A stretch of DNA of 64,000 bases from JANWXD01 sp035575135 (lineage in GTDB: Bacteria > Acidobacteriota > Terriglobia > Bryobacterales > Bryobacteraceae): NCBI GenBank assembly GCA_035575135.1, contig DATLYE010000034.1, forward strand, positions 98,801 through 162,800. The letters are read 5' to 3'. This document shows positions 34,149 through 44,327 of this stretch, in pieces. Every line of letters begins with the position of its first letter. The first letter of the stretch is position 1. A program made the position numbers and the translations under genes. The notes under the pieces were generated by a model, which searched no databases, was not told the DNA's origin, and saw nothing but the letters and a program-made list of their open reading frames with translations.

Positions 34149-35120
34149 TTACCCTCGCCGGCGCTCGAATTCCCAGGCGGTGGCTACGATCGCCTCGAGC
34201 TCGGTATAGCGCGGCTGCCAGCCGAGAGCGGACCGCAGTCGGCTGGGGTCGGCCACCAGCACCGGCGCATCGCCGGGACGCCGCGGTCCGACCACACGCG
34301 GCACCGGGCGGCCCGTCACCTCCTCGACGGCGCGCACCACCTCCAGCACCGAGTGTCCCCGCCCCGTGCCGGCGTTGTAAGCGGCCGAAGCACCTCCCGC
34401 CAGCAAGGATTCGAGCGCCAGAACATGAGCGTCCGCCAGGTCGCTGACGTGGATATAGTCGCGGATGCAGGTTCCATCCGGCGTATCGTAATCGTCGCCG
34501 AAAATCGTCACCGGCTCACCCGTGCGCACGGCCCGGAGCAAAAGCGGAATCAGATGCGTCTCCGGATCGTGCTCCTCGCCGAGACCTGCTTCCGGATCGG
34601 CGCCGCAGGCATTGAAATAGCGCAGCGAGATGCTGTGCAGGCCGCGGCACGGGTCCAGCCACCCCAGCATTTTCTCCACCATGACCTTGGACTCGCCGTA
34701 CGGACTCACCGGAGCAAACGCGGCCTCCTCGGTCACGGGCATTTGTTCCGGCGTGCCGTAAACGGCCGCCGTCGAGGAAAACACCAGCTTGTCCACGCCC
34801 GCAGCGAGCATGGCACAGAGCAGAGAAATCGAACCCCCGACGTTATTGGCGAAATAAAGCTCGGGCTTCTGCATGGATTCCCCCACGGCAATGTAGGCCG
34901 CAAAGTGGATCACCGCGTCGAAGCGTTCGGCCTGAAACAACCGGACCAGCTCGTCCGTCTGCTCCAGCGACATTTCCCGCAGGCGCCCAGGGGGAACATT
35001 GTGGCGGTGCCCGCGCGACAGATTGTCCACAACCAAAACGTCATAGCCGCGCCGCAGCAGCGCGTGCACCGTGTGGGAGCCGATATAACCGGCGCCTCCC
35101 GTCACCAGGATTTTTGCCAT
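34149..35120 (-). CDS. galE: UDP-glucose 4-epimerase
   Basis: A 323-residue SDR epimerase. NAD-binding GGAGYIGSH (8-16) lies close to the start at 35120, and YGESK (YxxxK catalytic pair) is in VSPYGESKVMVEK. SSTAAVYG, LRYFNACGADP and GTCIRDYIHVSDLADAH are diagnostic for GalE rather than other epimerases. It interconverts UDP-glucose and UDP-galactose for envelope polysaccharides and galactose use. Longer upstream starts would cross an unrelated region. A TACAAT hexamer sits 12 bases before the ATG, giving a very short leader. Confidence 0.93.
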   Translation of the reverse strand: MAKILVTGGAGYIGSHTVHALLRRGYDVLVVDNLSRGHRHNVPPGRLREMSLEQTDELVRLFQAERFDAVIHFAAYIAVGESMQKPELYFANNVGGSISLLCAMLAAGVDKLVFSSTAAVYGTPEQMPVTEEAAFAPVSPYGESKVMVEKMLGWLDPCRGLHSISLRYFNACGADPEAGLGEEHDPETHLIPLLLRAVRTGEPVTIFGDDYDTPDGTCIRDYIHVSDLADAHVLALESLLAGGASAAYNAGTGRGHSVLEVVRAVEEVTGRPVPRVVGPRRPGDAPVLVADPSRLRSALGWQPRYTELEAIVATAWEFERRRG

Positions 35121-35132
35121 AGCGAAAAGGCA

Positions 35133-35138
35133 ATTGTA
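35133..35138 (-). promoter_or_regulatory. Candidate -10 element of galE
   Basis: TACAAT reads on the minus strand with 12 bases between it and the galE ATG at 35120. No Shine-Dalgarno sequence is present in the intervening bases. No -35 match is evident. Confidence 0.3.
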
Positions 35139-35301
35139 GTATCCCGCCGCAGTCTCCCGCCCCCGGCGGTGCAAAGCTGTGGCACGCCGCTGGCGGCCTT
35201 GCAGAAGCTCAAAGGCAAGCGGCTCGTCAGCGGCCCGGCGTTCGCTCCCGGACGCGGACGTGAAACCCTCCGGGAGGCCCGTGTAGTAGGATGGCGCGGG
35301 A

Positions 35302-36996
35302 ATGCCGTCCGGCGCGCAACTTTTCGTTACCGCCCTGGAAAGTCTCGGAATCCGCGAATTGTTCACCCTGGTCGGCGATCATCTCAACGAAGTCCTGATC
35401 GAGGCGGCCCGCAAGCAATTCCGTATCTTCGATTTCCGGCACGAATCCGGCGCGGCCCACGCAGCCGACGTCTGGGCGCGACTCAACCGCCGCCCCGCAG
35501 TCGCACTGGTGACGGGCGGGCCCGGCCATACCAATGCGCTCACGGCGGTGGCGACCGCGCAGCTCGCCGGAAGTCCGTTAATCGCCGTCAGTGGCGCCCG
35601 GGCCACGACGCTTGCCGATCGCCAGGGCTTCCAGGACATTGACCAGCCGGGCTGTGTCCGCCCGCTCGTCAAATGGGCCGGCCAGCCGCCGGGGCCGGCG
35701 GACATCCCCTTCTATGTGGGCCGGGCCTGGAGCGAGGCGGTCTCCGGCCGCATGGGCGCCGTGCACCTGACGCTGCCCGTAGATCTGCTGACTGCGCGAA
35801 CCGACGCCGAGGCTGCCATGCCGTCACCCCCACCGGCGAGTCGCTGGGCGCCGCCCGCTCAAGACGTGGAACGCGGCCTTGCCCTGCTGCGCGGTGCGGA
35901 ACGTCCGGTCGTGATTGCGGGTAGCGGAGTCTGGTGGGCCGATGCCGGTGAAGAGCTCCGCCAGTTTGCCGAACGCACTTCGCTGCCCGTGTTCACCATC
36001 ACCATGGCCCGGGGAATCCTGCCGGACGATCACCCGCTCTGCATGGGTTATGCGGATCCGGCGCTGAACCGCGCCGCCTGGAGAGCCTTTCAGGAGGCCG
36101 ATGTCATCGTGGTGCTCGGCAAGCGCATGGACTACCGGCTCGCCTTCGGCGGCCCGCGCCTGTTTTCTCCCACAGCGAAGATGATTCAGGTTGATATCCA
36201 CGCTCCGGAGCTCGGCATGAACCGTGCCGTGGAGATCGGCCTGTGTGCGGACGTGCGCGAGGCGCTGCGGGCGTTTTTGGACGCTCTCGGCACCGAGACC
36301 TGGCCCCAGCGCCCCTGGCTGGATCGCCTCCGGAATTTTCGCAGCCAGTGGCAGGGCGTTCTAGAGCGCGCAGCCTGCGAGGAAGACGCACCGCTTCATC
36401 CCGCGGCGGTGTTCCGGAAGCTCCGGACTCTGTTGCCGCGCGAAGTCCTTTACTCCTGGGACGGTGGTGATTTTGCGCACTGGGGACGCGCCATGCTGCC
36501 CGCGCGCCAACCGGGCGGCTGGGTGCGACTCGGCCCGCTGGGCACGATCGGCGCTTCCTTGCCCAATGCCATAGCCCTGCAACTTGCCAATCCGGGCAGG
36601 CGCGTGGTTGCAATTACGGGCGACGGCGCGCTCGGGTTCTACTTGGCCGAACTGGACACGCTGGCGCGCCTCGCCCTGCCCGTCGTGATCGTGGTGGGTA
36701 ACGATGGAGGATGGGGACTTGAGCGAGAGTTGCAACGCGAGTTTTATCCCGGTTGCCACACCGTAGCCTGCGAGTTGACTCAGGCCCGCTACGACCTGAT
36801 CATGAAAGCCTTCGGCGGCAGCGGGGAGACCGTGGAGACTCTCGAACAGCTCGACGGCGCCATCGAGCGCGGCCTTCGCGGAGACGGGCCGTACCTGGTC
36901 AACGTCAAGATCCGGGGTGCCCGCTCCCCGTTCACCGAATGGCAGATCGAGGGAAAACGGCGGCCTTCGGAATCCAACCCTACCGGTTCTCCGTAG
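35302..36996 (+). CDS. Thiamine-diphosphate enzyme, acetolactate-synthase/2-hydroxyacyl-CoA-lyase-like
   Basis: A 564-residue ThDP-dependent enzyme with the three-domain layout. The catalytic Glu is E48 in FRHESGAAHAAD, the central domain is about 190-330, and the ThDP/Mg site starts at ITGDGALGF and ends at VVGNDGGWG. The closest resemblances are acetolactate synthase large subunits and oxalyl-CoA/2-hydroxyacyl-CoA lyases; no small regulatory subunit gene is adjacent, so branched-chain biosynthesis is less likely. It is divergent from galE by 181 bases. Confidence 0.83.
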   Translation: MPSGAQLFVTALESLGIRELFTLVGDHLNEVLIEAARKQFRIFDFRHESGAAHAADVWARLNRRPAVALVTGGPGHTNALTAVATAQLAGSPLIAVSGARATTLADRQGFQDIDQPGCVRPLVKWAGQPPGPADIPFYVGRAWSEAVSGRMGAVHLTLPVDLLTARTDAEAAMPSPPPASRWAPPAQDVERGLALLRGAERPVVIAGSGVWWADAGEELRQFAERTSLPVFTITMARGILPDDHPLCMGYADPALNRAAWRAFQEADVIVVLGKRMDYRLAFGGPRLFSPTAKMIQVDIHAPELGMNRAVEIGLCADVREALRAFLDALGTETWPQRPWLDRLRNFRSQWQGVLERAACEEDAPLHPAAVFRKLRTLLPREVLYSWDGGDFAHWGRAMLPARQPGGWVRLGPLGTIGASLPNAIALQLANPGRRVVAITGDGALGFYLAELDTLARLALPVVIVVGNDGGWGLERELQREFYPGCHTVACELTQARYDLIMKAFGGSGETVETLEQLDGAIERGLRGDGPYLVNVKIRGARSPFTEWQIEGKRRPSESNPTGSP

Positions 36997-37020
36997 CCAT
37001 GCGCGGAGGGAATCCCCTAC

Positions 37021-37230
37021 TCACCCGGCGGCCAAGCGCCGCATTCGCCGGACCCATGTCAGGAAACGCAAGAGATCCATCCGCCGGACCCACAGGAACC
37101 GCCAGAACTCCCGAAAATCGATCGTTTCGGCCGGTATGCCCCAATACGTCTCGATGCGCCAGCGCAGATAAGGGCTGCGCCAGGGCCGCAGGCGGAAGCC
37201 CCGCAGCGCAAGCCAGAGAAAACGGAACAT
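37021..37230 (-). CDS. Small Arg/Trp-rich protein coupled to VWA gene
   Basis: A 69-residue basic protein very rich in Arg, Trp and Phe (ALRGFRLRPWRSPYLRWRIETYWG, then FREFWRFLWVRRMDLLRFL). Its ATG at 37230 follows directly on the TAG stop of the VWA gene (TAGATG), so translation is likely coupled. There is no hydrophobic transmembrane run, but amphipathic helices suggest a membrane-peripheral role. I recognise no named family; reality as a gene is inferred from coupling, composition and lack of a competing gene. Confidence 0.6.
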   Translation of the reverse strand: MFRFLWLALRGFRLRPWRSPYLRWRIETYWGIPAETIDFREFWRFLWVRRMDLLRFLTWVRRMRRLAAG

Positions 37231-38175
37231 CTAGCGCCCGTCGGCCTCCCTGGCCGGGCGCATGGAAGTGGCCTTCCGCGGCGGCTCGGGCGTCGCATAG
37301 TAGCCGCTGCGGGTGCGCACGGTAGGCCGGCCCGGGCCGTCTACCGTCACGCGAATCTTGCGAAACGTTCCGTCCAGCTCCTGGCGCGAAGGCGTGTATC
37401 CGATCACGTACTGGTTGCGTATCTCGTGCGCGACCTGGAGTGCGATGTGCTGGACTTCGTCCACTTCCTTCGGGTAGTAGGCAAGACCTCCGGAAGCCGA
37501 CGTCAGGGCGTCCAGCGCCCGCTTGGCCCGTTTGGCCTCCCGGCGCTCTTCCTCGCTGAGCAATCCGATAGCGTAGATCAGCACTTCGCTGTCGTGAGCC
37601 TTCTTGACGAGCCGTTCAAGCGGGATCGAACTGGAGTTGTCGTTGCCGTCGGTGATGACCACGATCACCTTCTTGTCCAGCTTGGCCTCGTCTTTCATGT
37701 AGTCAATGGCCAGGCTCAAGGCGTCCCGCATGGCCGTACCACCCCGGGAGTCAATCTGGGCCAGTCCCTCCTCCATCTTCTTGATGTCGTTGGTGAAGGG
37801 CGTGTCCAGAAACGCCTCGTCGTTGAAATTGACGATGAAGACCTGGTCCTGCGGATTGGAAGCCTTCACAAGCGCCAGCGCCGCTTTTTCCACCTTCTGC
37901 CGCTTGTCTCGCATGCTGCCGCTCGAGTCAATGACGAGGCCCATCGCCACGGGGATGTCTTCCCGCCGGAACAGCTTGATCTGTTGCTCCACGCCGTCTT
38001 CGTAGACCTTGAACGCCTTCTGAGGCAAATCGGTGAGCAGCCGTCCGTGACGGTCCAGCACGCTGGCGTGAAGCAGTACCAGCCGTGTATCCGCGCGAAA
38101 GACCGGGGTCTCCTGGCCGCGGCCGCAGAAGGCCGCAAGCAGCAGCGCGCCCAGGACCCTACTGAGTCGGAGCAT
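37231..38175 (-). CDS. Secreted VWFA-related protein (acidobacterial type)
   Basis: A 314-residue protein with a signal peptide (about 1-20), the beta-domain TRLVLLHASVLDRHGRLLTDLPQKAFKVYEDGVEQ, and a VWA domain with a complete metal site: DSSGSMRD near residue 90 and ITDGNDNSS later. The C-terminal NQYVIGYTPSRQELDGTFRKIRV and RTRSGYYA are typical of the family. The start at 38175 overlaps the upstream VWA gene by 17 bases; longer readings run inside that gene. It lies in one unit with the VWA gene before and the 69-residue gene after. Confidence 0.9.
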   Translation of the reverse strand: MLRLSRVLGALLLAAFCGRGQETPVFRADTRLVLLHASVLDRHGRLLTDLPQKAFKVYEDGVEQQIKLFRREDIPVAMGLVIDSSGSMRDKRQKVEKAALALVKASNPQDQVFIVNFNDEAFLDTPFTNDIKKMEEGLAQIDSRGGTAMRDALSLAIDYMKDEAKLDKKVIVVITDGNDNSSSIPLERLVKKAHDSEVLIYAIGLLSEEERREAKRAKRALDALTSASGGLAYYPKEVDEVQHIALQVAHEIRNQYVIGYTPSRQELDGTFRKIRVTVDGPGRPTVRTRSGYYATPEPPRKATSMRPAREADGR

Positions 38176-39175
38176 AGTATCCCATCCGCCAGAACGCCCG
38201 CAAAGGCGGCAGTCCCTTGGGTTGGACCAGCCGCACCCGGACCCGCCGGTACTTCCCGTCACGCTCCTGATTCGTCGGCGTGTAGCCCAGCACGTACTGG
38301 TTGCGCAGCTCGATCCCGATCTTGGCGGCAATGTCGGGCAGATCGTTGAGATTCTCCACCGCGTAGTGCCGCCCGCCGGTTTGTTCGGCCACTTCGGAGA
38401 GCAGCCCCGGCCCAGCCAGCTCCTCCGGCGTGCGCCCCCGGGAATAGATCGGCTCAAAGATCCCAATGGCGTAGATCTGCACGTCGGCCTCGCGTACCAG
38501 ATTCTTGATTTCGCTTTCCGTGTACCGGCTGCTGTTATCTCCCCCGTCGGAGATGATCAGCAGCGCCTTGCGGGGATTGCGAGCGCGCTTCATTTCGTGC
38601 AAGGCCAGGTAAATCGCATCCAGCAGGGCCGTCCGGCCCTTGGACTGCGTGAAGGTGAGGCGGCTCTGGATCTCCTCGGTATTGGTGGTGAACGGCACCA
38701 CCAACTCCGGCTTGTCGTTGAACTGGACCAGGAAGAATTCATCCTCCGGGTTGGCGGTCTTCATGAACTGCGCCACAGCCATACGCGACTTTTGCAGCTT
38801 GGAGCCCATGCTGCCGCTGGTGTCGAAGACCACGCCGACCGAAAGGGGAGCATCCTCGCTGGCAAAGTGCGTGATGGTCTGCTCGACCTTGTCTTCCTCC
38901 AGGCGAAAATGCTCTTTCTCCAGCCCGGTGACGAAGCGGTTCATGGGATCGGTGACCGTCACCGGAATCAGCACGAGGTTGGTGTCCACCCGGATGTTGG
39001 CGCCTCGTGGCCCCTCGTCCGCGGCCCGAGGCTTCGGCCGCGGAACAATTGTTACGCGCGCATCCTGTGTCCCGGCCCGGTCGTTGCGGTCGTCGGCCGG
39101 CGTCGCCCATCCCGCCCCAATGGCCGCCGACCCGAGCGCCCAAACAAGTCCGGCTGTCGTCGCTCTCCGAACCAT
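38159..39175 (-). CDS. Secreted VWFA-related protein (acidobacterial type)
   Basis: A 338-residue protein with an N-terminal signal, the family beta-domain (TNLVLIPVTVTDPMNRFVTGLEKEHFRLEED) and a VWA domain with intact metal site (FDTSGSMGSK, IISDGGDNSS). The ending NQYVLGYTPTNQERDGKYRRVRV and RMGYYAPTQ is shared with the next gene, so the pair looks like a tandem duplication. A GGAGGG ribosome site precedes ATG 39175, with an extended -10 (TGCTATACT) further upstream. Confidence 0.9.
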   Translation of the reverse strand: MVRRATTAGLVWALGSAAIGAGWATPADDRNDRAGTQDARVTIVPRPKPRAADEGPRGANIRVDTNLVLIPVTVTDPMNRFVTGLEKEHFRLEEDKVEQTITHFASEDAPLSVGVVFDTSGSMGSKLQKSRMAVAQFMKTANPEDEFFLVQFNDKPELVVPFTTNTEEIQSRLTFTQSKGRTALLDAIYLALHEMKRARNPRKALLIISDGGDNSSRYTESEIKNLVREADVQIYAIGIFEPIYSRGRTPEELAGPGLLSEVAEQTGGRHYAVENLNDLPDIAAKIGIELRNQYVLGYTPTNQERDGKYRRVRVRLVQPKGLPPLRAFWRMGYYAPTQ

Positions 39176-39207
39176 TGCGGCCCTCCAGCGCGGCTGCGGC
39201 TGCCTTC

Positions 39208-39216
39208 AGTATAGCA
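39208..39216 (-). promoter_or_regulatory. Extended -10 promoter of the VWA-VWA unit
   Basis: TGCTATACT reads on the minus strand (TG at 39216-39215, hexamer 39213-39208), an extended -10 that needs no strong -35. The start codon is 32 bases downstream, with a GGAGGG ribosome site between. Confidence 0.45.
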
Positions 39217-39249
39217 CGGCGCCTTTTCACGAGCGCGCTTTTCGTGTGG

Positions 39250-39255
39250 TATCAT
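39250..39255 (+). promoter_or_regulatory. Candidate -10 element of kdsB (leaderless)
   Basis: TATCAT ends five bases before the GTG start of kdsB at 39261, with TTCACG 18 bases upstream as a possible -35. No ribosome-binding sequence is seen, consistent with a transcript beginning at the start codon. Confidence 0.35.
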
Positions 39256-39260
39256 CGGTT

Positions 39261-40001
39261 GTGCCGCAGACGGTTCTGGGCGTAATTCCTGCCCGGTTCG
39301 CCTCGTCCCGCTTCCCCGGAAAAGCCCTCGCCCGCATCGCCGGCAAGACCATGGTCCAGCATGTCTGGGAGCGGGCCGCGCGGGCCCGTTATCTGAGCAA
39401 GCTTGTGATCGCCACCGACGACGAGCGCATTTTCCATGCCGGGCGCGCGTTCGGGGCCGACGTGCGCATGACGCGGGCCGACCACCTCTCCGGCACCGAC
39501 CGCGTGGCCGAGGTCGCCTCCGCCGAAACGGCCCCGATCGTCGTCAACATCCAGGGCGACGAGCCGCTGATTGACCCGGCGGCCATTGACGCGGCGGTGC
39601 TGGCGCTGCTCGACGACGACGCCGTACCCATGTGCACGCTCAAAAAGCGCATCGAGGATCCGCGGGAATTGACGGACCCGAACGTCGTCAAAGTGGTCAG
39701 CGACCGCTCCGGCAACGCCCTGTATTTTTCCCGCTCCTTGATTCCGTACGTGCGCCACGAGCGCACCGAGCATTTCAAGCACATCGGTCTGTACGTTTAC
39801 CGGCGCGATTTCCTGTTGCGGTACTCCAGCCTTCCGGTGGGGCCGCTCGAGCAGGCCGAGCGGCTGGAGCAGCTCCGGGCCCTGGAGAACGGCTACCGGA
39901 TCCGCGTGGTGGAAACCGACTATGAGTCTCTGGGTGTGGACACGCCCGAGGACCTCGAGCGCGTGACCGCTCTGCTGGAGGCCCGGCTGGCGGCGGGGTG
40001 A
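39261..40001 (+). CDS. kdsB: 3-deoxy-manno-octulosonate cytidylyltransferase
   Basis: A 246-residue enzyme that activates Kdo with CTP to CMP-Kdo for lipopolysaccharide. Family motifs: VIPARFASSRFPGKAL at the N-terminus, ADHLSGTDRVAEV, VNIQGDEPLI, and the C-terminal YESLGVDTPEDLERV. I place the start at GTG 39261 because the conserved region begins only a few residues later; the reading frame stays open far upstream through the VWA gene on the other strand, which is a shadow. It is first in the kdsB-pyrG-kdsA group. Confidence 0.94.
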   Translation: MPQTVLGVIPARFASSRFPGKALARIAGKTMVQHVWERAARARYLSKLVIATDDERIFHAGRAFGADVRMTRADHLSGTDRVAEVASAETAPIVVNIQGDEPLIDPAAIDAAVLALLDDDAVPMCTLKKRIEDPRELTDPNVVKVVSDRSGNALYFSRSLIPYVRHERTEHFKHIGLYVYRRDFLLRYSSLPVGPLEQAERLEQLRALENGYRIRVVETDYESLGVDTPEDLERVTALLEARLAAG

Positions 40002-40031
40002 AGTCCATGCGGGGCGCGATGAGGACCAGTT

Positions 40032-41667
<1,636 letters not shown>

Positions 41668-41678
<11 letters not shown>

Positions 41679-42543
41679 GCTGACCACCCCGAAGGGGGAG
41701 CGGATCGTCTTTGGAGGCGGCGCACCGCTGGCGCTGATCGCCGGCGCTTGCGTGATTGAAAGCGAGGAGCACGTTCACTTCCTGGCTCGGGAGATCGCGC
41801 GGCAGGTCGGAGCGTTCGTCTTCAAGGCGTCCTTTGACAAGGCCAACCGCTCGAGCCTGACGTCCTACCGCGGCCCGGGCTTGAAGGAGGGCCTGCGGAT
41901 TCTCGGCGGCCTGAAACGCGAGGGCTTCGCCATCCTCACCGACATCCACGAGCCGGCCCAGGCCGAAGCGGCTGCGGAAGTGGCCGACATCTTGCAAATT
42001 CCCGCCTTCCTGTGCCGCCAGACCGACTTGCTCGTGGCCGCCGGCCGCACCGGACGGATCGTCAACATCAAGAAGGGGCAGTTCCTGGCGCCGGAGGACA
42101 TGCGCCTGGCCGCCGAAAAAGTGGCCTCCACAGGCAATGCAAAGATCCTGCTGACGGAACGGGGAACGACCTTCGGCTACCGCAACCTCGTCGTGGACAT
42201 GCGCGGGCTTGTGACCTTGCGCAGCTTCGGCTGGCCGGTCATCTTCGACGCGACCCACAGCGTGCAGCTTCCCGGAGCCGGAGCCGCCGCTTCCTCCGGG
42301 CAGCCGCAGTTTATCGAGCCGCTTGCCCGGGCCGCCACGGCGGTGGGGATTGACGGGATCTTCGTCGAGGTCCACGAAGCGCCCGAGCGCGCTCTTTCCG
42401 ACGGCCCCAACGCGCTGCGGCTGGACCTGCTCGGCCCGTTCTGGCGGCGGTTGTTGCGCTTGGATGCGCTGGTCAAGTCCGGGGACTTCCTCAACACCTC
42501 CGAGCCGCCGCGCGTCATATTAAGTAGCGATGCGATACGCTAG
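41668..42543 (+). CDS. kdsA: 3-deoxy-8-phosphooctulonate synthase, probably metal-dependent
   Basis: A 291-residue enzyme condensing PEP and arabinose 5-phosphate to Kdo-8-phosphate. Motifs: IAGACVIESEE, FKASFDKANRSS, LTERGTTFGYRNLVVDMR and IFDATHSVQLPGA. Cys in AGACVIES is the metal ligand of the Aquifex-type, metal-dependent class; the metal-free E. coli type has Asn there. The ATG at 41668 overlaps pyrG by 11 bases; a GTG at 41647 is possible but adds a polar stub. Confidence 0.93.
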
Positions 42544-42547
42544 AGGT

Positions 42548-43024
42548 ATGCGAGCCCGGCGCGAGCGCACGAAACGGCGGCAGGGCTTTACCCTGATCGA
42601 GCTGCTCATCGTCATCGCCATTATCGTGATCCTGATCAGCGCTGCGGCCCCCAAGTTCAGCCAGATTCTCATGAACGCCCGCGAGACGGCAGCCGCGCGT
42701 CACATTCAGACGATTCATACCGCTCAGGCGCAATATTCCGCCCAGTTCGGCCGCTATGCCACCTCCCTGGCGGAATTGGGGCCGCCCGCCAGCGGCCAGC
42801 CCGGTCCTTCCGGCGCAGACCTGATTCCCAAAGACCTGGCCGAGGGAGAGAAAGGCGGCTACCGGTTCACGCTGGAGGCGACGCCCCAAGGCTACAAGAT
42901 CACGGCTGTTCCCACCGCCTACGGCAACACCGGCCGCCGCACGTTCTATTCCGACCAGACCATGGTGATCCGCGAGAACTGGGGCCAGGAACCTGCCACC
43001 GCGGCCAGCCCGGAGATGAAGTAA
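42548..43024 (+). CDS. Type IV pilin-like/pseudopilin protein
   Basis: A 158-residue prepilin. The basic leader (MRARRERTKRRQ) ends at the prepilin-peptidase site G-FTLIELLIVIAIIVILI, with Glu at +5. A helical stem (ARETAAARHIQTIHTAQAQYSAQFGRY) and a small globular head follow. It resembles GspG/PilA-like acidobacterial pilins. An in-frame ATG at 42530 would overlap the kdsA end; I prefer 42548, but neither start has an ideal ribosome site. No other pilus gene is adjacent. Confidence 0.85.
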   Translation: MRARRERTKRRQGFTLIELLIVIAIIVILISAAAPKFSQILMNARETAAARHIQTIHTAQAQYSAQFGRYATSLAELGPPASGQPGPSGADLIPKDLAEGEKGGYRFTLEATPQGYKITAVPTAYGNTGRRTFYSDQTMVIRENWGQEPATAASPEMK

Positions 43025-43076
43025 CCCAGGCGGCCTTAGCAAGCCTTGCTCCGGCTCGCCGGCGATCTGGCCGTCC

Positions 43077-44297
43077 CTAGATTGACAGGCGGGCCACGCT
43101 TTCGATGTGATAGGTCTGCGGGAACAGATCCACCAGCGTCAAGCCCTCCAGGCGATAACCTCCGCCCACGAGCATCCCCAGGTCTCGCGCCAGTGTGGCC
43201 GGATCGCAGGAAACGATGACGATGCGCGCCGGGCGCAACCGCAGCAGATGGCCTACTACGGTCTTTCCCAAGCCCGCGCGCGGCGGGTCGGCCAGCACGA
43301 AGTCCGGTGGCTCGCTGAGCGCCTCCAGAAATTGCTCGGAACTGGTGCGGACAGCCTGCACGGGCAACCCTGCGCGTGCTGCATTGTATTCCAGATCTCG
43401 AAACGCGCTGCCCCCGGACTCCACGGCGGTCACTCGCCGGAATCGGCGCGCCAGAGGCAGAGAGAAAAGGCCGACGCCCGCGTAAAGGTCCACAGCCGTC
43501 TCCCCTTCCACTCCTTCGAGCGCGCATTGCACCAGGCGGTCAATCAGGAAACGGTTGGTCTGAAAGAAGGACCCGTGACTGACGCGGAACACGTACCCAG
43601 CGGCCGGGTAATCCAGACTCCCGGCGGCCGCCCCCGGGATCCGCTCCGCGCACCATTCGAAAAAAGACCGGGCGGGCGGCTGCTCCGACTCGAGCACGTT
43701 GAGCTGCACCTCGCTCTCGTTCGTGAACAGCTCGATGGAGCGCAAGAACCCCGGAAAACGCCGTTCGCGCAACATGCCGCGCAGTGCCCCGAGCGCTTCG
43801 TTGATCTTCGGCGAGGAGATGGCGCACCGCTCCACCGCACAGAGCCGGTGCGAGCCGGCTTCCATATAACCGATTTCGCGCCCGCGGAGGTGAAACTGCG
43901 TGCGGTTGCGGTATTCCCAGGGCTCGCCCGCAATCGTGCCCACAAACTCCGGCGGCGCGATCTTGCCGATCCGCCGCAGCACCTCGATCAGCACGTTGCG
44001 CTTGTGTTCCACCTGGAACGGGTAACCGGCATGCTGGTAGTGGCAGCCGCCGCAGCGCTGGAAATAGGGACAGGGCGGCAAAACCCGGTCCGGAACCGAA
44101 GTGAGCACTTCGACGAGCTCAGCCTCGAGCAACCCCGGTCGTTCGCGGCGGACGCGCACGCGGGCGGTCTCCCCGGGCAGCACGAAGGGAACCAGTACCG
44201 CCCGCCCTTCCAGGCGGGCCAGTCCTTGGCCGCCGTAAACCCACTTTTCGACGGCAACCTCGTGTGTCGCTTCCGGCGTTGTTCCGGCGGCTTGCAT
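43077..44297 (-). CDS. 23S rRNA (uracil-5)-methyltransferase, RlmD/TrmA family
   Basis: A 406-residue RNA methyltransferase. N-terminal TRAM-like domain (EKWVYGGQGLARLEGRAVLVPFVLPGE), an iron-sulfur cysteine cluster CPYFQRCGGCHYQH (about 75-88), then the SAM domain with VDLYAGVGLFSLPLA, FVLADPPRAGLG and the nucleophile Cys in IVSCDPATLARDL. Members methylate U1939/U747 of 23S rRNA or tRNA; which one cannot be read here. It is divergent from trpS. Confidence 0.9.
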   Translation of the reverse strand: MQAAGTTPEATHEVAVEKWVYGGQGLARLEGRAVLVPFVLPGETARVRVRRERPGLLEAELVEVLTSVPDRVLPPCPYFQRCGGCHYQHAGYPFQVEHKRNVLIEVLRRIGKIAPPEFVGTIAGEPWEYRNRTQFHLRGREIGYMEAGSHRLCAVERCAISSPKINEALGALRGMLRERRFPGFLRSIELFTNESEVQLNVLESEQPPARSFFEWCAERIPGAAAGSLDYPAAGYVFRVSHGSFFQTNRFLIDRLVQCALEGVEGETAVDLYAGVGLFSLPLARRFRRVTAVESGGSAFRDLEYNAARAGLPVQAVRTSSEQFLEALSEPPDFVLADPPRAGLGKTVVGHLLRLRPARIVIVSCDPATLARDLGMLVGGGYRLEGLTLVDLFPQTYHIESVARLSI

Positions 44298-44327
44298 CGC
44301 TTACGATAAAAGGTCGTTCCCTCTAGC

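Noticed and set aside
43025..43076. Possible terminator between the pilin and rlmD-like genes (AGCAAGCCTTGCT)
   Set aside because: The stem is only five pairs with a tiny loop and no T-run follows.
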